A DNA stretch of 64,000 bases from Bacillota bacterium (GTDB lineage: Bacteria > Bacillota > Clostridia > Lachnospirales > Lachnospiraceae), in the NCBI GenBank assembly GCA_023415635.1, contig JAEZJV010000061.1, positions 1 through 64,000 on the forward strand. Reading direction: 5' to 3'. Of the stretch, positions 50,371 to 59,593 are shown piece by piece; positions within the stretch are counted from its first letter, which is position 1; each line of letters starts with the position of its first letter. The notes beneath the pieces were generated by a model, which worked only from the letters and a program-made list of their open reading frames with translations, did no database searches and was not told the DNA's origin. Made by a program: the position numbers and the translations under genes.

Positions 50371-51807
50371 CTACAAATTATCTAAGAGTTCCTTCACTAA
50401 CTGATTAATTTTTCCGGGATCTGCTTTTCCCTTCATCTCTTTCATGGTCTGCCCAACGATATAACCCATGGCCTTGGTCTTGCCACTTTTATAATCTGCT
50501 ACGGATTGCGGACTGTCCGCTATGATTTTCCCTATGGTAGTACGAAGAAGTCCATCATCCGAAACCATACCGAGTCCATGCTGCTCTACATACTGTACGG
50601 GATCGACATTCTCCTTAAATATCCTTTCGAATACCTCTTTTGCTACGGTACGGTTGATCTTATTGCCGTCTACAAGCCCGATCAGTGCTGCCAGCTGCCC
50701 AGGAGTAAAACTGATTGCTTCCGGTTCCATCTCCTGCTCCTTTAAGAGACGCATAGTCTCTACCATCAGCCAGTTAGATACCTCCTTCGGCTTACCGCAA
50801 AGGGCTACCGTCTCCTCGAACAGATCGGCAAGGTGCTTGGAGCCAGTAATAATGGAGGCATCATAAGCCGGGATATCAAATTCCTTCTCATAACGTGCCA
50901 TCTTCTCATCACGAAGCTCCGGCTGAAGCTCCCGAATGCTTCGCAGCCATTCATCACTAATCTCGATGGGAGGAAGATCCGGCTCAGGAAAATACCTGTA
51001 GTCTTGGGCATCCTCCTTGGATCTCATTGCAAAGCTGGTGTCTTTATTATCATCCCAGCGTCTGGTCTCCTGGATTACCTTCTTACCCTCCTCTAAAAGC
51101 TCGATCTGACGTTTTCTCTCTCCCTCAATCGCTCTTGCGATTGCCTTAAAGGAGTTCATATTCTTCATCTCAGTTCTGGTACCGAATTCCATTGCTCCTA
51201 CCTCACGGACAGATAAGTTAATGTCCGCTCGAAGCGATCCCTCCTGCATCTTACAATCAGATACTCCGAGATACTGAAGAATTAATCTCAGCTTATCCAA
51301 ATAGGCAATCACCTCCTCGGCAGAACGCATATCGGGTTCACTTACAATTTCTATCAGAGGAACGCCACAGCGGTTATAATCAACTAAGGTACAATCCTCC
51401 CAGGGATCATGGACCAATTTGCCGGCATCCTCCTCCATATGGATCTCATGAATCCGGATGATCTTCTTTCCTGTCTCCGTCTCGATCTCAATACCGCCAT
51501 CCCGGCAGATGGGAAGATAGAGCTGCGAGATCTGGTAAGCCTTCGGAAGATCAGGATAGAAGTAATTCTTTCGGTCAAACTTACATCTTTGTGTAATCGT
51601 ACAATTCATGGCAAGACCTGCTGCCATAGCAAAATCCACTACCTTTCTATTCAATACCGGAAGTGTTCCCGGCATACCTGTACAGACAGGGCAGCAATGG
51701 GTATTGGGCTCTCCTCCAAACTGTGTAGTACAGCTGCAGAAAATTTTAGATTTGGTGGCAAGCTCAACATGAACCTCCAGACCAATAACGGTTTCATATG
51801 CTTTCAT
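50371..51807 (-). CDS. gatB: Asp-tRNA(Asn)/Glu-tRNA(Gln) amidotransferase subunit B
   Basis: The tRNA-binding and kinase subunit (478 residues) that phosphorylates the carboxylate of Asp or Glu on misacylated tRNA before amidation. The family start AYETVIGLEVHVELATKSKIFC is followed by CCPVCTGMPGTLPVLN, whose cysteines bind zinc. YFYPDLPKAYQISQ and the ATP-site EIHMEEDAGK follow. The C-terminal YqeY-like tail domain is complete. Three bases separate it from gatA; GGAAAGGAGGCATAGGAC precedes the ATG. Last gene of the T-box operon. Confidence 0.97.
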   Translation of the reverse strand: MKAYETVIGLEVHVELATKSKIFCSCTTQFGGEPNTHCCPVCTGMPGTLPVLNRKVVDFAMAAGLAMNCTITQRCKFDRKNYFYPDLPKAYQISQLYLPICRDGGIEIETETGKKIIRIHEIHMEEDAGKLVHDPWEDCTLVDYNRCGVPLIEIVSEPDMRSAEEVIAYLDKLRLILQYLGVSDCKMQEGSLRADINLSVREVGAMEFGTRTEMKNMNSFKAIARAIEGERKRQIELLEEGKKVIQETRRWDDNKDTSFAMRSKEDAQDYRYFPEPDLPPIEISDEWLRSIRELQPELRDEKMARYEKEFDIPAYDASIITGSKHLADLFEETVALCGKPKEVSNWLMVETMRLLKEQEMEPEAISFTPGQLAALIGLVDGNKINRTVAKEVFERIFKENVDPVQYVEQHGLGMVSDDGLLRTTIGKIIADSPQSVADYKSGKTKAMGYIVGQTMKEMKGKADPGKINQLVKELLDNL

Positions 51808-51810
51808 GTC

Positions 51811-53286
51811 CTATGCCTCCTTTCCCAGTGTAGCCGGCCTCTCATACCTGACAGCCTGTTCAAAGCTGTAAGCAGCTCTTATGATATCCCTCTCCCCAAA
51901 ATGCTTTCCAATCAACTGCAAACCGATGGGTAATCCCTTCCCATCCTTCCCACAGGGAAGGCTGATAGCAGGAAGACCCGCGAGATTTACAGATACAGTG
52001 TAGATATCGGACAGGTACATCTTCAGTGGGTCTGACAGACTCTCACCAAGTCTTGGTGCAGTCTCTGGAGCAATTGGCCCGAGCAGGATATCATATTTTG
52101 TAAACGCTTTCATAAAGCCCTCATTGATGATTGCTCTTACCTTCAGCGCTTTATTATAAAAAGCATCGTAATATCCGGAGCTTAGCACAAATGCGCCAAT
52201 CATCATACGGCGCTTCACCTCGTTGCCAAATCCCTCGCTCCTGGTCTTCTTATACACATCCTGCAATCCTTCAAAATCAGGAGTACGATAGCCATACTTC
52301 ACACCGTCAAATCTTGACAGGTTAGAACTGGCTTCCGCACAGGCAATGACATAATAGGACGGTACTGCAAATTCCACAGAATGCAGTTCAAATTCTTCGA
52401 TTACCGCACCTTTATTCCTTAGCAGCTCTGCAGCCTTTAATATACCCTCCTTTACCTCCGGTTCAATACCGTTACCGAGGTAGTCCTTAGGAATACCGAT
52501 TCTCATGCCCTTCACATCATCGACAAGGGCATCGATATATCGATAGCTTTTTGTGGGGGCGGAGGTGGAATCCTTGCAGTCATGACCGGAAATTGCCTCC
52601 AAGGCTGCCGTACAATCGGATACATTTCTTCCGAGGGTTCCGATCTGATCCAGTGAGGATGCATAAGCGATCAATCCGTACCTGGAAACTGTTCCATAGG
52701 TGGGCTTTATTCCGGTCACTCCACAGTAGCCTGCAGGCTGTCTTATGGAACCGCCGGTATCGGAACCAAGTGCATAATATGCTTCCTCAGCAGCAACTGC
52801 AGCCGCTGAACCACCGCTGGAGCCACCGGGGACACAGTTTCTATTCCAGGGATTCTTAGTCTCCCCAAAGAAAGAGGTTTCTGTAGTACTTCCCATAGCA
52901 AATTCGTCCATATTGGTCTTGCCGATAATGACAGCCCCTGCCTTTTTCAGCTTTTCAATCACCGTCGCATCATAGGTCGGCTCAAAATTATACAATATTT
53001 TAGATGCACAGGTGGTCTTAATTCCCTTGGTACAGATATTATCCTTGACTGCCATCGGAACTCCCGCTAACAGTGAAGCTTCCAGCTCTCCTGAATTAAT
53101 CCGAGCTTGCACAGCTTCTGCCTGTGCATAGGCATCGTCCTCAAGGACCGTGATATAGCAGCCGTACTCCGAGTCCCGTTGCTTTATAATCTCAAGCTGC
53201 GCCTTCACCGCATCGGCAACGGACAATTCCTTTGCCTTGATTTTTCTGCTAAGCTCCAGTGCAGATAATGTTGTGATATCCTTCAT
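51811..53286 (-). CDS. gatA: Asp-tRNA(Asn)/Glu-tRNA(Gln) amidotransferase subunit A
   Basis: The 491-residue amidase-signature subunit that releases ammonia from glutamine or asparagine and passes it to GatB. The Ser-cisSer-Lys triad is Lys81 (PMAVKDNIC), Ser156 (GGSSGGS) and Ser180 (DTGGSIRQP). Length is standard. It lies between gatC and gatB in the same direction, 63 bases after gatC. Confidence 0.97.
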   Translation of the reverse strand: MKDITTLSALELSRKIKAKELSVADAVKAQLEIIKQRDSEYGCYITVLEDDAYAQAEAVQARINSGELEASLLAGVPMAVKDNICTKGIKTTCASKILYNFEPTYDATVIEKLKKAGAVIIGKTNMDEFAMGSTTETSFFGETKNPWNRNCVPGGSSGGSAAAVAAEEAYYALGSDTGGSIRQPAGYCGVTGIKPTYGTVSRYGLIAYASSLDQIGTLGRNVSDCTAALEAISGHDCKDSTSAPTKSYRYIDALVDDVKGMRIGIPKDYLGNGIEPEVKEGILKAAELLRNKGAVIEEFELHSVEFAVPSYYVIACAEASSNLSRFDGVKYGYRTPDFEGLQDVYKKTRSEGFGNEVKRRMMIGAFVLSSGYYDAFYNKALKVRAIINEGFMKAFTKYDILLGPIAPETAPRLGESLSDPLKMYLSDIYTVSVNLAGLPAISLPCGKDGKGLPIGLQLIGKHFGERDIIRAAYSFEQAVRYERPATLGKEA

Positions 53287-53349
53287 CTTAGCCTCCCTCC
53301 GAGTAAATCTACTCTGATATATTCCTTCCTAATAATAAACATTTCTCTT

Positions 53350-53637
53350 CTATTCGACTGTCTTTGGTACCGCGAAGCTTCCATCAATCCTCTTCGGCGC
53401 ATTGCGAAGCAGCTCCTCACGAGCATCTCCGTTCGTGATTTCATCCTCTCGGAATACATTACTGATCGGCAGTACATGGGACATGGGCTCCACACCCTCC
53501 GTATTCAATCCATTCATGGTTTCAATGTATTCCAGAATATGGTTCAAGTCCTGCATTGTCTTCTGCTTTTCTTCCTCAGAGACAGAAAGCTTTGCCAAGG
53601 CTGCAACATACTGTATGGTTTCCTCATTGATCGTCAT
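53350..53637 (-). CDS. gatC: Asp-tRNA(Asn)/Glu-tRNA(Gln) amidotransferase subunit C
   Basis: A 95-residue small subunit that wraps GatA and GatB and stabilises the complex. Family marks are ETIQYVAALAKLSVSEEE near the N-terminus, a middle ILEYIETMNGLNTEGVEPM, and the C-terminal LRNAPKRIDGSFAVPKTVE-type ending. Start ATG at 53637 behind AAAGGTGG. It follows aspS by 76 bases. Confidence 0.95.
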   Translation of the reverse strand: MTINEETIQYVAALAKLSVSEEEKQKTMQDLNHILEYIETMNGLNTEGVEPMSHVLPISNVFREDEITNGDAREELLRNAPKRIDGSFAVPKTVE

Positions 53638-53713
53638 GGTAATTCCACCTTTCTATATTCGACATAATATGATAACTTGCAAAAGATTAAAGCCTACTCC
53701 GGGAATATCTCTA

Positions 53714-55048
53714 TTATGGCTCGAGTCTTGATACATCTCGCGGGAACAGGGTTGTTTCACGGACATTCTGTTCATCCAGAAGCTTCATCGTCAATCTTTC
53801 AAGACCGATACCGAGACCTCCGTGGGGAGGCATACCGTGCTTGTGGATCATAAGGAAATTAGTAAATTCCTCCGGATTCATACCGCGTGCCATCATCTTA
53901 GCAACCTGCGTCTCATAATCATGAATTCGTTGTCCTCCTGTGGTAATTTCCATCCCCTTGAACAGGAGGTCAAAGCTTAATGTGAATTTCGTGTCTGCCG
54001 GATCATCCATAGCATAAAAGGGTCTCTTCTTGGAGGGATAATGGGTGACAAATACAAAATCACAACCATACTCTTCTTTAAAGTATTTCCCGATCAGGAC
54101 CTCCTCCTCCGGCTCCAGATCATAGGGATTCTTTATCTTTCGGTTATATTTCTCAGCTACGAGAACCTTTGCTTTATCAAAACGTACTGTCGGAATTCTG
54201 TCAAGCTCAGGAACGGTAACCTCGAGAAGCTTCAATTCCTTTGCATAATCCTTCCCTAAAAATGAAAATACATAGCGGAGCATCTCCGTCTCCATGGCCA
54301 TGATATCCTCGAAGCCTTCTATATAGCCCATCTCAAAATCCAGACTGGTATATTCGTTTAAATGCCTGGTCGTATTGTGTTTCTCGGCACGAAATACCGG
54401 TGCTGCTTCAAATACCCTGTCAAAGACACCGACCATGGTCTGCTTATAGAACTGGGGGCTTTGTGCCAAAAACGCCTTACTTCCGAAATATTCCAGCTTG
54501 AATACATTCGCCCCTCCTTCAGCATTGCCTGCAACAATTTTTGGAGTACGGATTTCCGTAAAGCCTTGGGCATGCAGGAAGTCACGGAAGCCTCTGACGA
54601 TTCCCTCCTGAAGCTTGAAGATAGCTCTTTCTCTTATATTACGAAGAGATATCGGTCTGTAATTCAGCTTCGTTTCCAGAGAGGTTTTCATTTTCCATTT
54701 GGAGATCGGAAGCGGCAGCATAGCACCATCCTTAGGTGAGGTCAATACCTTGAGGCTGGTAAGCCTTACCTCGAAGCCCTGGGGAGCCCTTTCCTCCTCA
54801 TGCAGAAGTCCTTCCACTTCCACCGTCATACCTTCCTTTAAATCCTTCAGTACAAAGTCAGTTACCCCATCTTCAAAAACACATTGTACAAGTCCTTCCC
54901 GTTTCCGTAGGACGATAAAGGCTACCTCTCCCATATTTCGGATGGTATGAATATAGCCGTTGATTTTTATACTTCCACTAATTCCGTTGACTATGATGTC
55001 ACTTATCTCACTGGTTTGCTTTTTCTGTAAGCCTGTAATGAATTCCAT
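53714..55048 (-). CDS. aspS: aspartate--tRNA(Asp/Asn) ligase, archaeal type
   Basis: A class II synthetase of 444 residues. The N-terminal OB-fold anticodon domain (about 15-105) is of the archaeal/eukaryotic genre and lacks the GAD insertion of bacterial AspRS. Motif 2 (FRAEKHNTTRHLNEYTSLDFE, about 213-233) and motif 3 (GLGIGLERLTM near 420) are intact. In Clostridia this type is commonly non-discriminating and charges both tRNA-Asp and tRNA-Asn; the Asp-tRNA(Asn) is then amidated by GatCAB. The operon aspS-gatC-gatA-gatB supports that. Specificity is inferred from type and context. Confidence 0.94.
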   Translation of the reverse strand: MEFITGLQKKQTSEISDIIVNGISGSIKINGYIHTIRNMGEVAFIVLRKREGLVQCVFEDGVTDFVLKDLKEGMTVEVEGLLHEEERAPQGFEVRLTSLKVLTSPKDGAMLPLPISKWKMKTSLETKLNYRPISLRNIRERAIFKLQEGIVRGFRDFLHAQGFTEIRTPKIVAGNAEGGANVFKLEYFGSKAFLAQSPQFYKQTMVGVFDRVFEAAPVFRAEKHNTTRHLNEYTSLDFEMGYIEGFEDIMAMETEMLRYVFSFLGKDYAKELKLLEVTVPELDRIPTVRFDKAKVLVAEKYNRKIKNPYDLEPEEEVLIGKYFKEEYGCDFVFVTHYPSKKRPFYAMDDPADTKFTLSFDLLFKGMEITTGGQRIHDYETQVAKMMARGMNPEEFTNFLMIHKHGMPPHGGLGIGLERLTMKLLDEQNVRETTLFPRDVSRLEP

Positions 55049-55157
55049 GTTTCTACCTCCATTCTATCCTGTTAACTTCGACATGCATTCTTTCGCTGTA
55101 CCGGTGGTCCTCTTCGTCATCGATTTGACCGGTCCGGCAGACTTTTCTATACAATAA

Positions 55158-55435
55158 AAAGTCCCGAAGAATGCTTTGTTTGCATTCTTCGGGACGAGAA
55201 GTCGAATTTCCCGCGGTACCACCCGCATTGAGAGCATAGCCCTCCGCTTACGCAGAACTTTGTTCCGCTACACTTAACGCGTGTCACGCACGAACCTACT
55301 GTTCCTTCAGTTCGCGGGCTCCGGAGTGTTCCGTATCCTACTTATCACCTTAGGTGTGCTCTCAGTCGGTGGCTCACCATTCCTGTCGTTCGATTATTCG
55401 GTAGAATAAAGTCTCCTTCACAGCCGATTACTTAT
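55158..55435 (-). promoter_or_regulatory. T-box leader of aspS-gatCAB with overlapping Glu/Asn specifier
   Basis: On the minus strand the T-box core TGGTACCGCGG (55221-55211) precedes an intrinsic terminator (GTCCCGAAGAATGC with its complement, 55195-55161, then TTTTTATTG). In the Stem I region the likely specifier loop reads CGGAACACTCC; GAAC at 55331-55328 contains GAA (Glu) and AAC (Asn), with A following AAC. This fits control of an operon that serves both Asn-tRNA and Gln-tRNA. The 55503-55714 part of this gap shows nothing further. Confidence 0.85.
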
Positions 55436-55469
55436 TTAAGATATAGAGTTTGCCAATTAGATAAAAAGA

Positions 55470-55497
55470 CAAAGGTATTGTATATACAACACCTTTG
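55470..55497 (-). terminator. terminator after the LTA-synthase-like gene
   Basis: CAAAGGTGTTGTA pairs with TACAATACCTTTG with one bulge, followed on the minus strand by TCTTTTTAT. Confidence 0.7.
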
Positions 55498-55714
55498 TTG
55501 TTGACTTATATTAACACACCATTTTCGTAAAATCAAGAGGAATCTTTACGAGATTTTTTCTGATAACCTTCAGCGAACCATTTGTTTGGCAACAGCTTGA
55601 TAATGTGTGAAGACGTTTACTTTTTCCCTTTATTTAGCCTCTTTCTCCAACCTTCACTGAGCCGAAAATATGCATTTCTTTTGAGTTATTCGTTGGATCT
55701 CCATAATAACCACA

Positions 55715-57814
55715 TTAGTTCTCAAAAAGATATCGATAATAATCCTCCTTCAGGATACTTTTTGATATGGCAAACCTGTTTTTCACCACCTTATTCATAT
55801 TTTCGATATAGTCAGGTGGTATAGGTTCTTCGGTTAATAACGTTGCCTTTCGTGACGCGGAATTATACATAGCCTTGTCTGTGATAAAGCTGCGATTAGA
55901 AAGAATGACAAGTGGCTCCGCATCCGATAGGATATCTCTTCCCATCAACAGTCTGGAGTCATAGGTAAGCCCAAACAGATTGGACAGGGTTGGCAGGATA
56001 TCAAGACTGGAGCAAGGCTCATCGATTATAATATTCTCCTTCATTCCCTGACACCATAGTATAAAATTATTCCTGTAGATTTCGAACACCGGATCAATTA
56101 CATGTCCCGCAAGCTCATCCAGATTAGCTTTCTCCCAGCCATAGGGATAATGGTCTGCACTCAGTGCGATCACCGTACGGTCAGCAACTCCCGCCTCGTT
56201 CAGCTTCATAATCAGCTGTTCCAACGCCATATCCAACTCCATCTGACAGGCAACATATGCTTTGATATCATCATTGTACGGCAGGTCTTCTACCAGTTGC
56301 CTGTTCTTATTGGCAATGCTGTTTCCGCTGAAGGTATAATTCATATGTCCGCTGACTGTCAGATAGTATACATGGAACGGGTCTTCATCCGTATATTCCT
56401 CCACTGTAGCATTGATCATCTCCAGGTCGGATTCGGGCCAGCAATCACTCGGAAGCTCAAGACCATTGCCCTTCGCCTTCCACAAATACCCGAGATTGGT
56501 ATGGGTCTCGTCTCTCTGGTAATAGGTATAAGAATGATCATGATATGCTTTGCTTTCTACACCAAGCTGATTAAATTGATGCCCCAGGGAAAGGGGCCAC
56601 AGATTCTTCCGACCCAGATACATGCTCCTGGAGCCGGAGGGTATCAGTCCTGTCATGGCAACATACTCTCCATCGCTGGTGCTGGTCTGCCATAAAGGAG
56701 TATAGAAATTATTGAAAACAAAACCTTCTCTGACCAAACGATAAAGAGTAGGCGTCTTCTCCTTAATAATCGCGTAGGGAGAAAATCCCTCCGCTGTTAT
56801 CATAATCAGATTATAGCCCTTGAACATACCTGTAAACTCATTCTTATTGGTGGGTGGAGCTGCAGCAAAATACCTATGGAGCGTCTGGATTGTCTTGTTC
56901 TCTTCTGCATCGGCCAGGGCGTTAAAATCGAAATCCATGATATTGGGTGAGGTGTCAACAGGTACCTGTGTGGGTAATGCAGCCACTGTCGGTGTCAGTC
57001 TAGGCTCTGCGGCGTTAGCTGTCTTCTTTTTTGGAAGAACCTTGTCAGATATATGGTCTGGGGGCGGAGTTGGGGTGATATCAGCTTTCATGTTGTTCTC
57101 CGGTTCATTCCCCTTCGTTCCGGCAAGTACCAGCTCCTCATTTTTTGCGAATAATCCTTTCACATCCAATCTGGACATCGTTATAATCCCAAGCTGTTGG
57201 CCACATAATTCAGGAACACCGGAATTAAAATACAGATCATAGGGGGAATAATCCGTTTTTCCAAAAATCAGAAGTGCCAGTATCGCCAGAGCTTGAAATA
57301 CTACGCTGCCCCCTAGTAACAAAGCCTGCAGATTAATCATTCTCGTACCGAAGTCAATACGGTTTATCATGATGATGGCAAGAATAACAACCGGAAGAAA
57401 AAGGCTGACCAGACCACCAAGATTCGCCCAGATGGCTTTCAGTGCATCGCTATAAAAATTAGTGATAGCATCCTGGGCCAATCCAAGGGATCGGAAGGAA
57501 AAAAACATTTTAAAAATAGAATAATAAACCAATTGAACCTGATAAACCAAACAGACCAGAATGGTTACACCCCATAGCAGGAACCGATTGCTTCGTTTAC
57601 CCAAAAACCCTGTCACCACCGTCAGGATACAACCGCAGGGTATTGCAAATAGAATCGGATAGATGATTTTAGCATCTATACTCCGATAGATAAGAATATG
57701 AACCACCAGTTCGAGATAGATTATTGTTCCGATAAAAAAAAACCAGGGTATCAGCAGCTTCCAAAGGTAAGGCTTTATCTGATCATATTCGGTACCTCTT
57801 CCCACTCCGTCCAT
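55715..57814 (-). CDS. LTA synthase family (sulfatase-fold) membrane enzyme
   Basis: A 699-residue membrane protein. Five hydrophobic helices fill about residues 17-205. A Thr/Pro-rich linker (about 240-290) leads to an extracellular alkaline-phosphatase/sulfatase-fold domain. The metal site and nucleophile are in MITAEGFSPYAI (Glu) and PLWQTSTSDGEYVAMTG (Thr or Ser). The other metal ligands are in SADHYPYG near 585. LTA synthases transfer glycerol-phosphate from phosphatidylglycerol; other members modify wall polymers or lipids with phosphoethanolamine. The exact product is open. Five bases follow the upstream S66 gene, so they are co-transcribed. Confidence 0.82.
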   Translation of the reverse strand: MDGVGRGTEYDQIKPYLWKLLIPWFFFIGTIIYLELVVHILIYRSIDAKIIYPILFAIPCGCILTVVTGFLGKRSNRFLLWGVTILVCLVYQVQLVYYSIFKMFFSFRSLGLAQDAITNFYSDALKAIWANLGGLVSLFLPVVILAIIMINRIDFGTRMINLQALLLGGSVVFQALAILALLIFGKTDYSPYDLYFNSGVPELCGQQLGIITMSRLDVKGLFAKNEELVLAGTKGNEPENNMKADITPTPPPDHISDKVLPKKKTANAAEPRLTPTVAALPTQVPVDTSPNIMDFDFNALADAEENKTIQTLHRYFAAAPPTNKNEFTGMFKGYNLIMITAEGFSPYAIIKEKTPTLYRLVREGFVFNNFYTPLWQTSTSDGEYVAMTGLIPSGSRSMYLGRKNLWPLSLGHQFNQLGVESKAYHDHSYTYYQRDETHTNLGYLWKAKGNGLELPSDCWPESDLEMINATVEEYTDEDPFHVYYLTVSGHMNYTFSGNSIANKNRQLVEDLPYNDDIKAYVACQMELDMALEQLIMKLNEAGVADRTVIALSADHYPYGWEKANLDELAGHVIDPVFEIYRNNFILWCQGMKENIIIDEPCSSLDILPTLSNLFGLTYDSRLLMGRDILSDAEPLVILSNRSFITDKAMYNSASRKATLLTEEPIPPDYIENMNKVVKNRFAISKSILKEDYYRYLFEN

Positions 57815-57819
57815 CCTTT

Positions 57820-58848
57820 TTACCTTCTTTCAAATATGATTCTGCCTTTTCCTTCGCAGCTTCTGATTTCAGCCATCGCACCATTCATCATCGTCAGCTG
57901 AGGCGGCTTATGCCCGATATCTGCCTCAAGTACTATGGGAACATGCAGCTCCTCAAGGCCAATTGTGATAGCTTCCATATATGCAATTCCGTTTTGCTCC
58001 TCGAACATCGCCGGTCTGCCGAAGATAAAGCCTGCTGCATGCTCAAACCATCCTGCCTCCTTCAGCTGCCAAAGCCCTCGGATGATCTCCGAGCTGTCCA
58101 GGCTGTAGCTTTCGAAAAACCATAGAATCTGATCCTGACGATATCGGTGAACAAATTCAGGAACCTGATCAAATCTTGTCCCTACCAGATTAAGACACAC
58201 ATCCAGATTGCCGCCTATCATACGTCCGTTCATAACCACTTCTTCCTCAAAGACCTTGCCCTCAGGAGTTAGGTTGACCCAGTTCACAGGTGCCTCCGGG
58301 ACAAATTCCTCCAGTCCCGTAATCCGCGGCTTATACCCGTCCTGATAAAAATCGAAGCTGTGTTGGATTAAATTCTCACCCTCCATAATTCTTATATTCT
58401 CATAAAGGGAATTATGCCATTTTTTCATACCGAAGGAGCTGAAATTATTCGCATACAGAGTAGCAATGTCCAGATTGGTGGTAACGGTAAAGAGCAGACC
58501 TGTGATATCGGAAAAGCCCTGCAGCCATTTCGGATTACTCCTGATCAGCTCCAGATCCAGCTCTGAAAGCATCTGCATTAAGAAATCCCCACCCGACGCC
58601 GCGATAACTGCCCGGACCTCGGGATTTAAGATAAGTTCCGTCAGCTCCTTGGCTCGAACCTTACCGCTTGCGCTTGCTCCTTTATAATCAGATCTGACAT
58701 GCTCCGTTACTATCACAGGATATCCCAGCTCCTGAAAATGCTTTAATCCGCTTTCCAACCGGGTTTGATCCGGAATAGAGCTCATACCTGAAGAAGGTGC
58801 CGATACACCGATCTTATAACCTTTTTCCAAGTTTTTTGGATAAAACAT
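57820..58848 (-). CDS. S66-family peptidase (LD-carboxypeptidase / MccF-like)
   Basis: A 342-residue cytoplasmic protein. The nucleophile elbow is GFSDITGLL near 116 (Ser), preceded by the family SGGDFLMQML loop. The Glu and His of the Ser-Glu-His triad are expected near WFFESYS (about 240) and ADIGHKPPQLT (His about 318), both present. LdcA-type members trim the tetrapeptide of recycled peptidoglycan; MccF-type members cleave microcin C-like aminoacyl nucleotides. Length and the GYKIGVSAPSSG start fit the MccF branch at least as well. Coupled to a cell-envelope enzyme gene, which favours a wall role. Confidence 0.82.
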   Translation of the reverse strand: MFYPKNLEKGYKIGVSAPSSGMSSIPDQTRLESGLKHFQELGYPVIVTEHVRSDYKGASASGKVRAKELTELILNPEVRAVIAASGGDFLMQMLSELDLELIRSNPKWLQGFSDITGLLFTVTTNLDIATLYANNFSSFGMKKWHNSLYENIRIMEGENLIQHSFDFYQDGYKPRITGLEEFVPEAPVNWVNLTPEGKVFEEEVVMNGRMIGGNLDVCLNLVGTRFDQVPEFVHRYRQDQILWFFESYSLDSSEIIRGLWQLKEAGWFEHAAGFIFGRPAMFEEQNGIAYMEAITIGLEELHVPIVLEADIGHKPPQLTMMNGAMAEIRSCEGKGRIIFERR

Positions 58849-58980
58849 AATGAACCTCCATCTTCCATCCTTTGCAATCTAGTATATCATCCCAGTTAAT
58901 TTTTATCAATTATAATCCAGTATACAGTAAGGGCATCCGAAACCCTATAAACCTGTCCGAACGCCCCTTTTCAAATTGAA

Positions 58981-59244
58981 TTATTTCGTCAATTTATCCA
59001 CAATGCTTCTGATTTCATTTAGTTTATCTTCCGTCTTACCACTTTCTATCGCATCCTTTACACACATGTCAATATGTGCATGCAGCACCTCCCTGTTCGC
59101 TTTGTGTAATAATGCTTCCGTTGCAATAATCTGATTGGAGATATCGATGCAATACCGGTCCTCCTCAATCATCTTCAATATACCGTCTATCTGGCCCCTC
59201 GCTGTCCGAAGCAATCTGCTTACCTTTTCTACATCTGCCTTCAT
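58981..59244 (-). CDS. csoR: copper-sensing repressor, CsoR family
   Basis: An 87-residue all-helical regulator that binds DNA as apo-protein and lets go when Cu(I) binds. The metal triad is Cys32, His57 and Cys61 (RYCIDI, HAHIDMC), with the spacing of characterised CsoR proteins. The N-terminal RLLRTARGQIDGI helix is typical. GGGAGGGTAGCAGCCT precedes the ATG. It is the last gene of copA-copZ-csoR and would regulate the operon by the palindrome upstream of copA. Confidence 0.93.
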   Translation of the reverse strand: MKADVEKVSRLLRTARGQIDGILKMIEEDRYCIDISNQIIATEALLHKANREVLHAHIDMCVKDAIESGKTEDKLNEIRSIVDKLTK

Positions 59245-59285
59245 AGGCTGCTACCCTCCCTATTTTTCTTTTGCCCGGCTCCTTC

Positions 59286-59513
59286 CTATGAAAATAGTCC
59301 CTTTTTCTCACTGATGGATACCACCTCATATCCGGCTTCTGTAACTGCATTTTTAAGTGTCTCGTCAGAAATCTCTGACTTTAAGTTAACGACAGCCCTG
59401 TTTTTCTTCAATTCAACCTTTGCTTCCACTCCTGAAATCCCGTTCAAGGCCTTCTCAACTCTTGCCTGGCAGTGTCCGCAGCTCATACCATTAATTTCAA
59501 TCACTTTCTTCAT
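59286..59513 (-). CDS. copZ: copper chaperone CopZ
   Basis: A 75-residue heavy-metal-associated (ferredoxin-like fold) protein. The Cu(I)-binding GMSCGHC has Cys12 and Cys15; His14 follows the CGHC pattern typical of CopZ. It delivers copper to CopA and CsoR. It lies between copA and csoR in the same direction; AAGGAG precedes the ATG. Confidence 0.93.
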   Translation of the reverse strand: MKKVIEINGMSCGHCQARVEKALNGISGVEAKVELKKNRAVVNLKSEISDETLKNAVTEAGYEVVSISEKKGLFS

Positions 59514-59593
59514 TTTGATTTCTCCTTTTTCTCCTTTATTTAATATGAAAGATTTTCTATGCTAATATAGAGTAATCAAGACTCCTCCATAAA

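Noticed and set aside
58920..58975. Terminator after csoR
   Set aside because: GGGC/GCCC arms exist but the inner bases do not pair well and the T-run is short; left uncalled.
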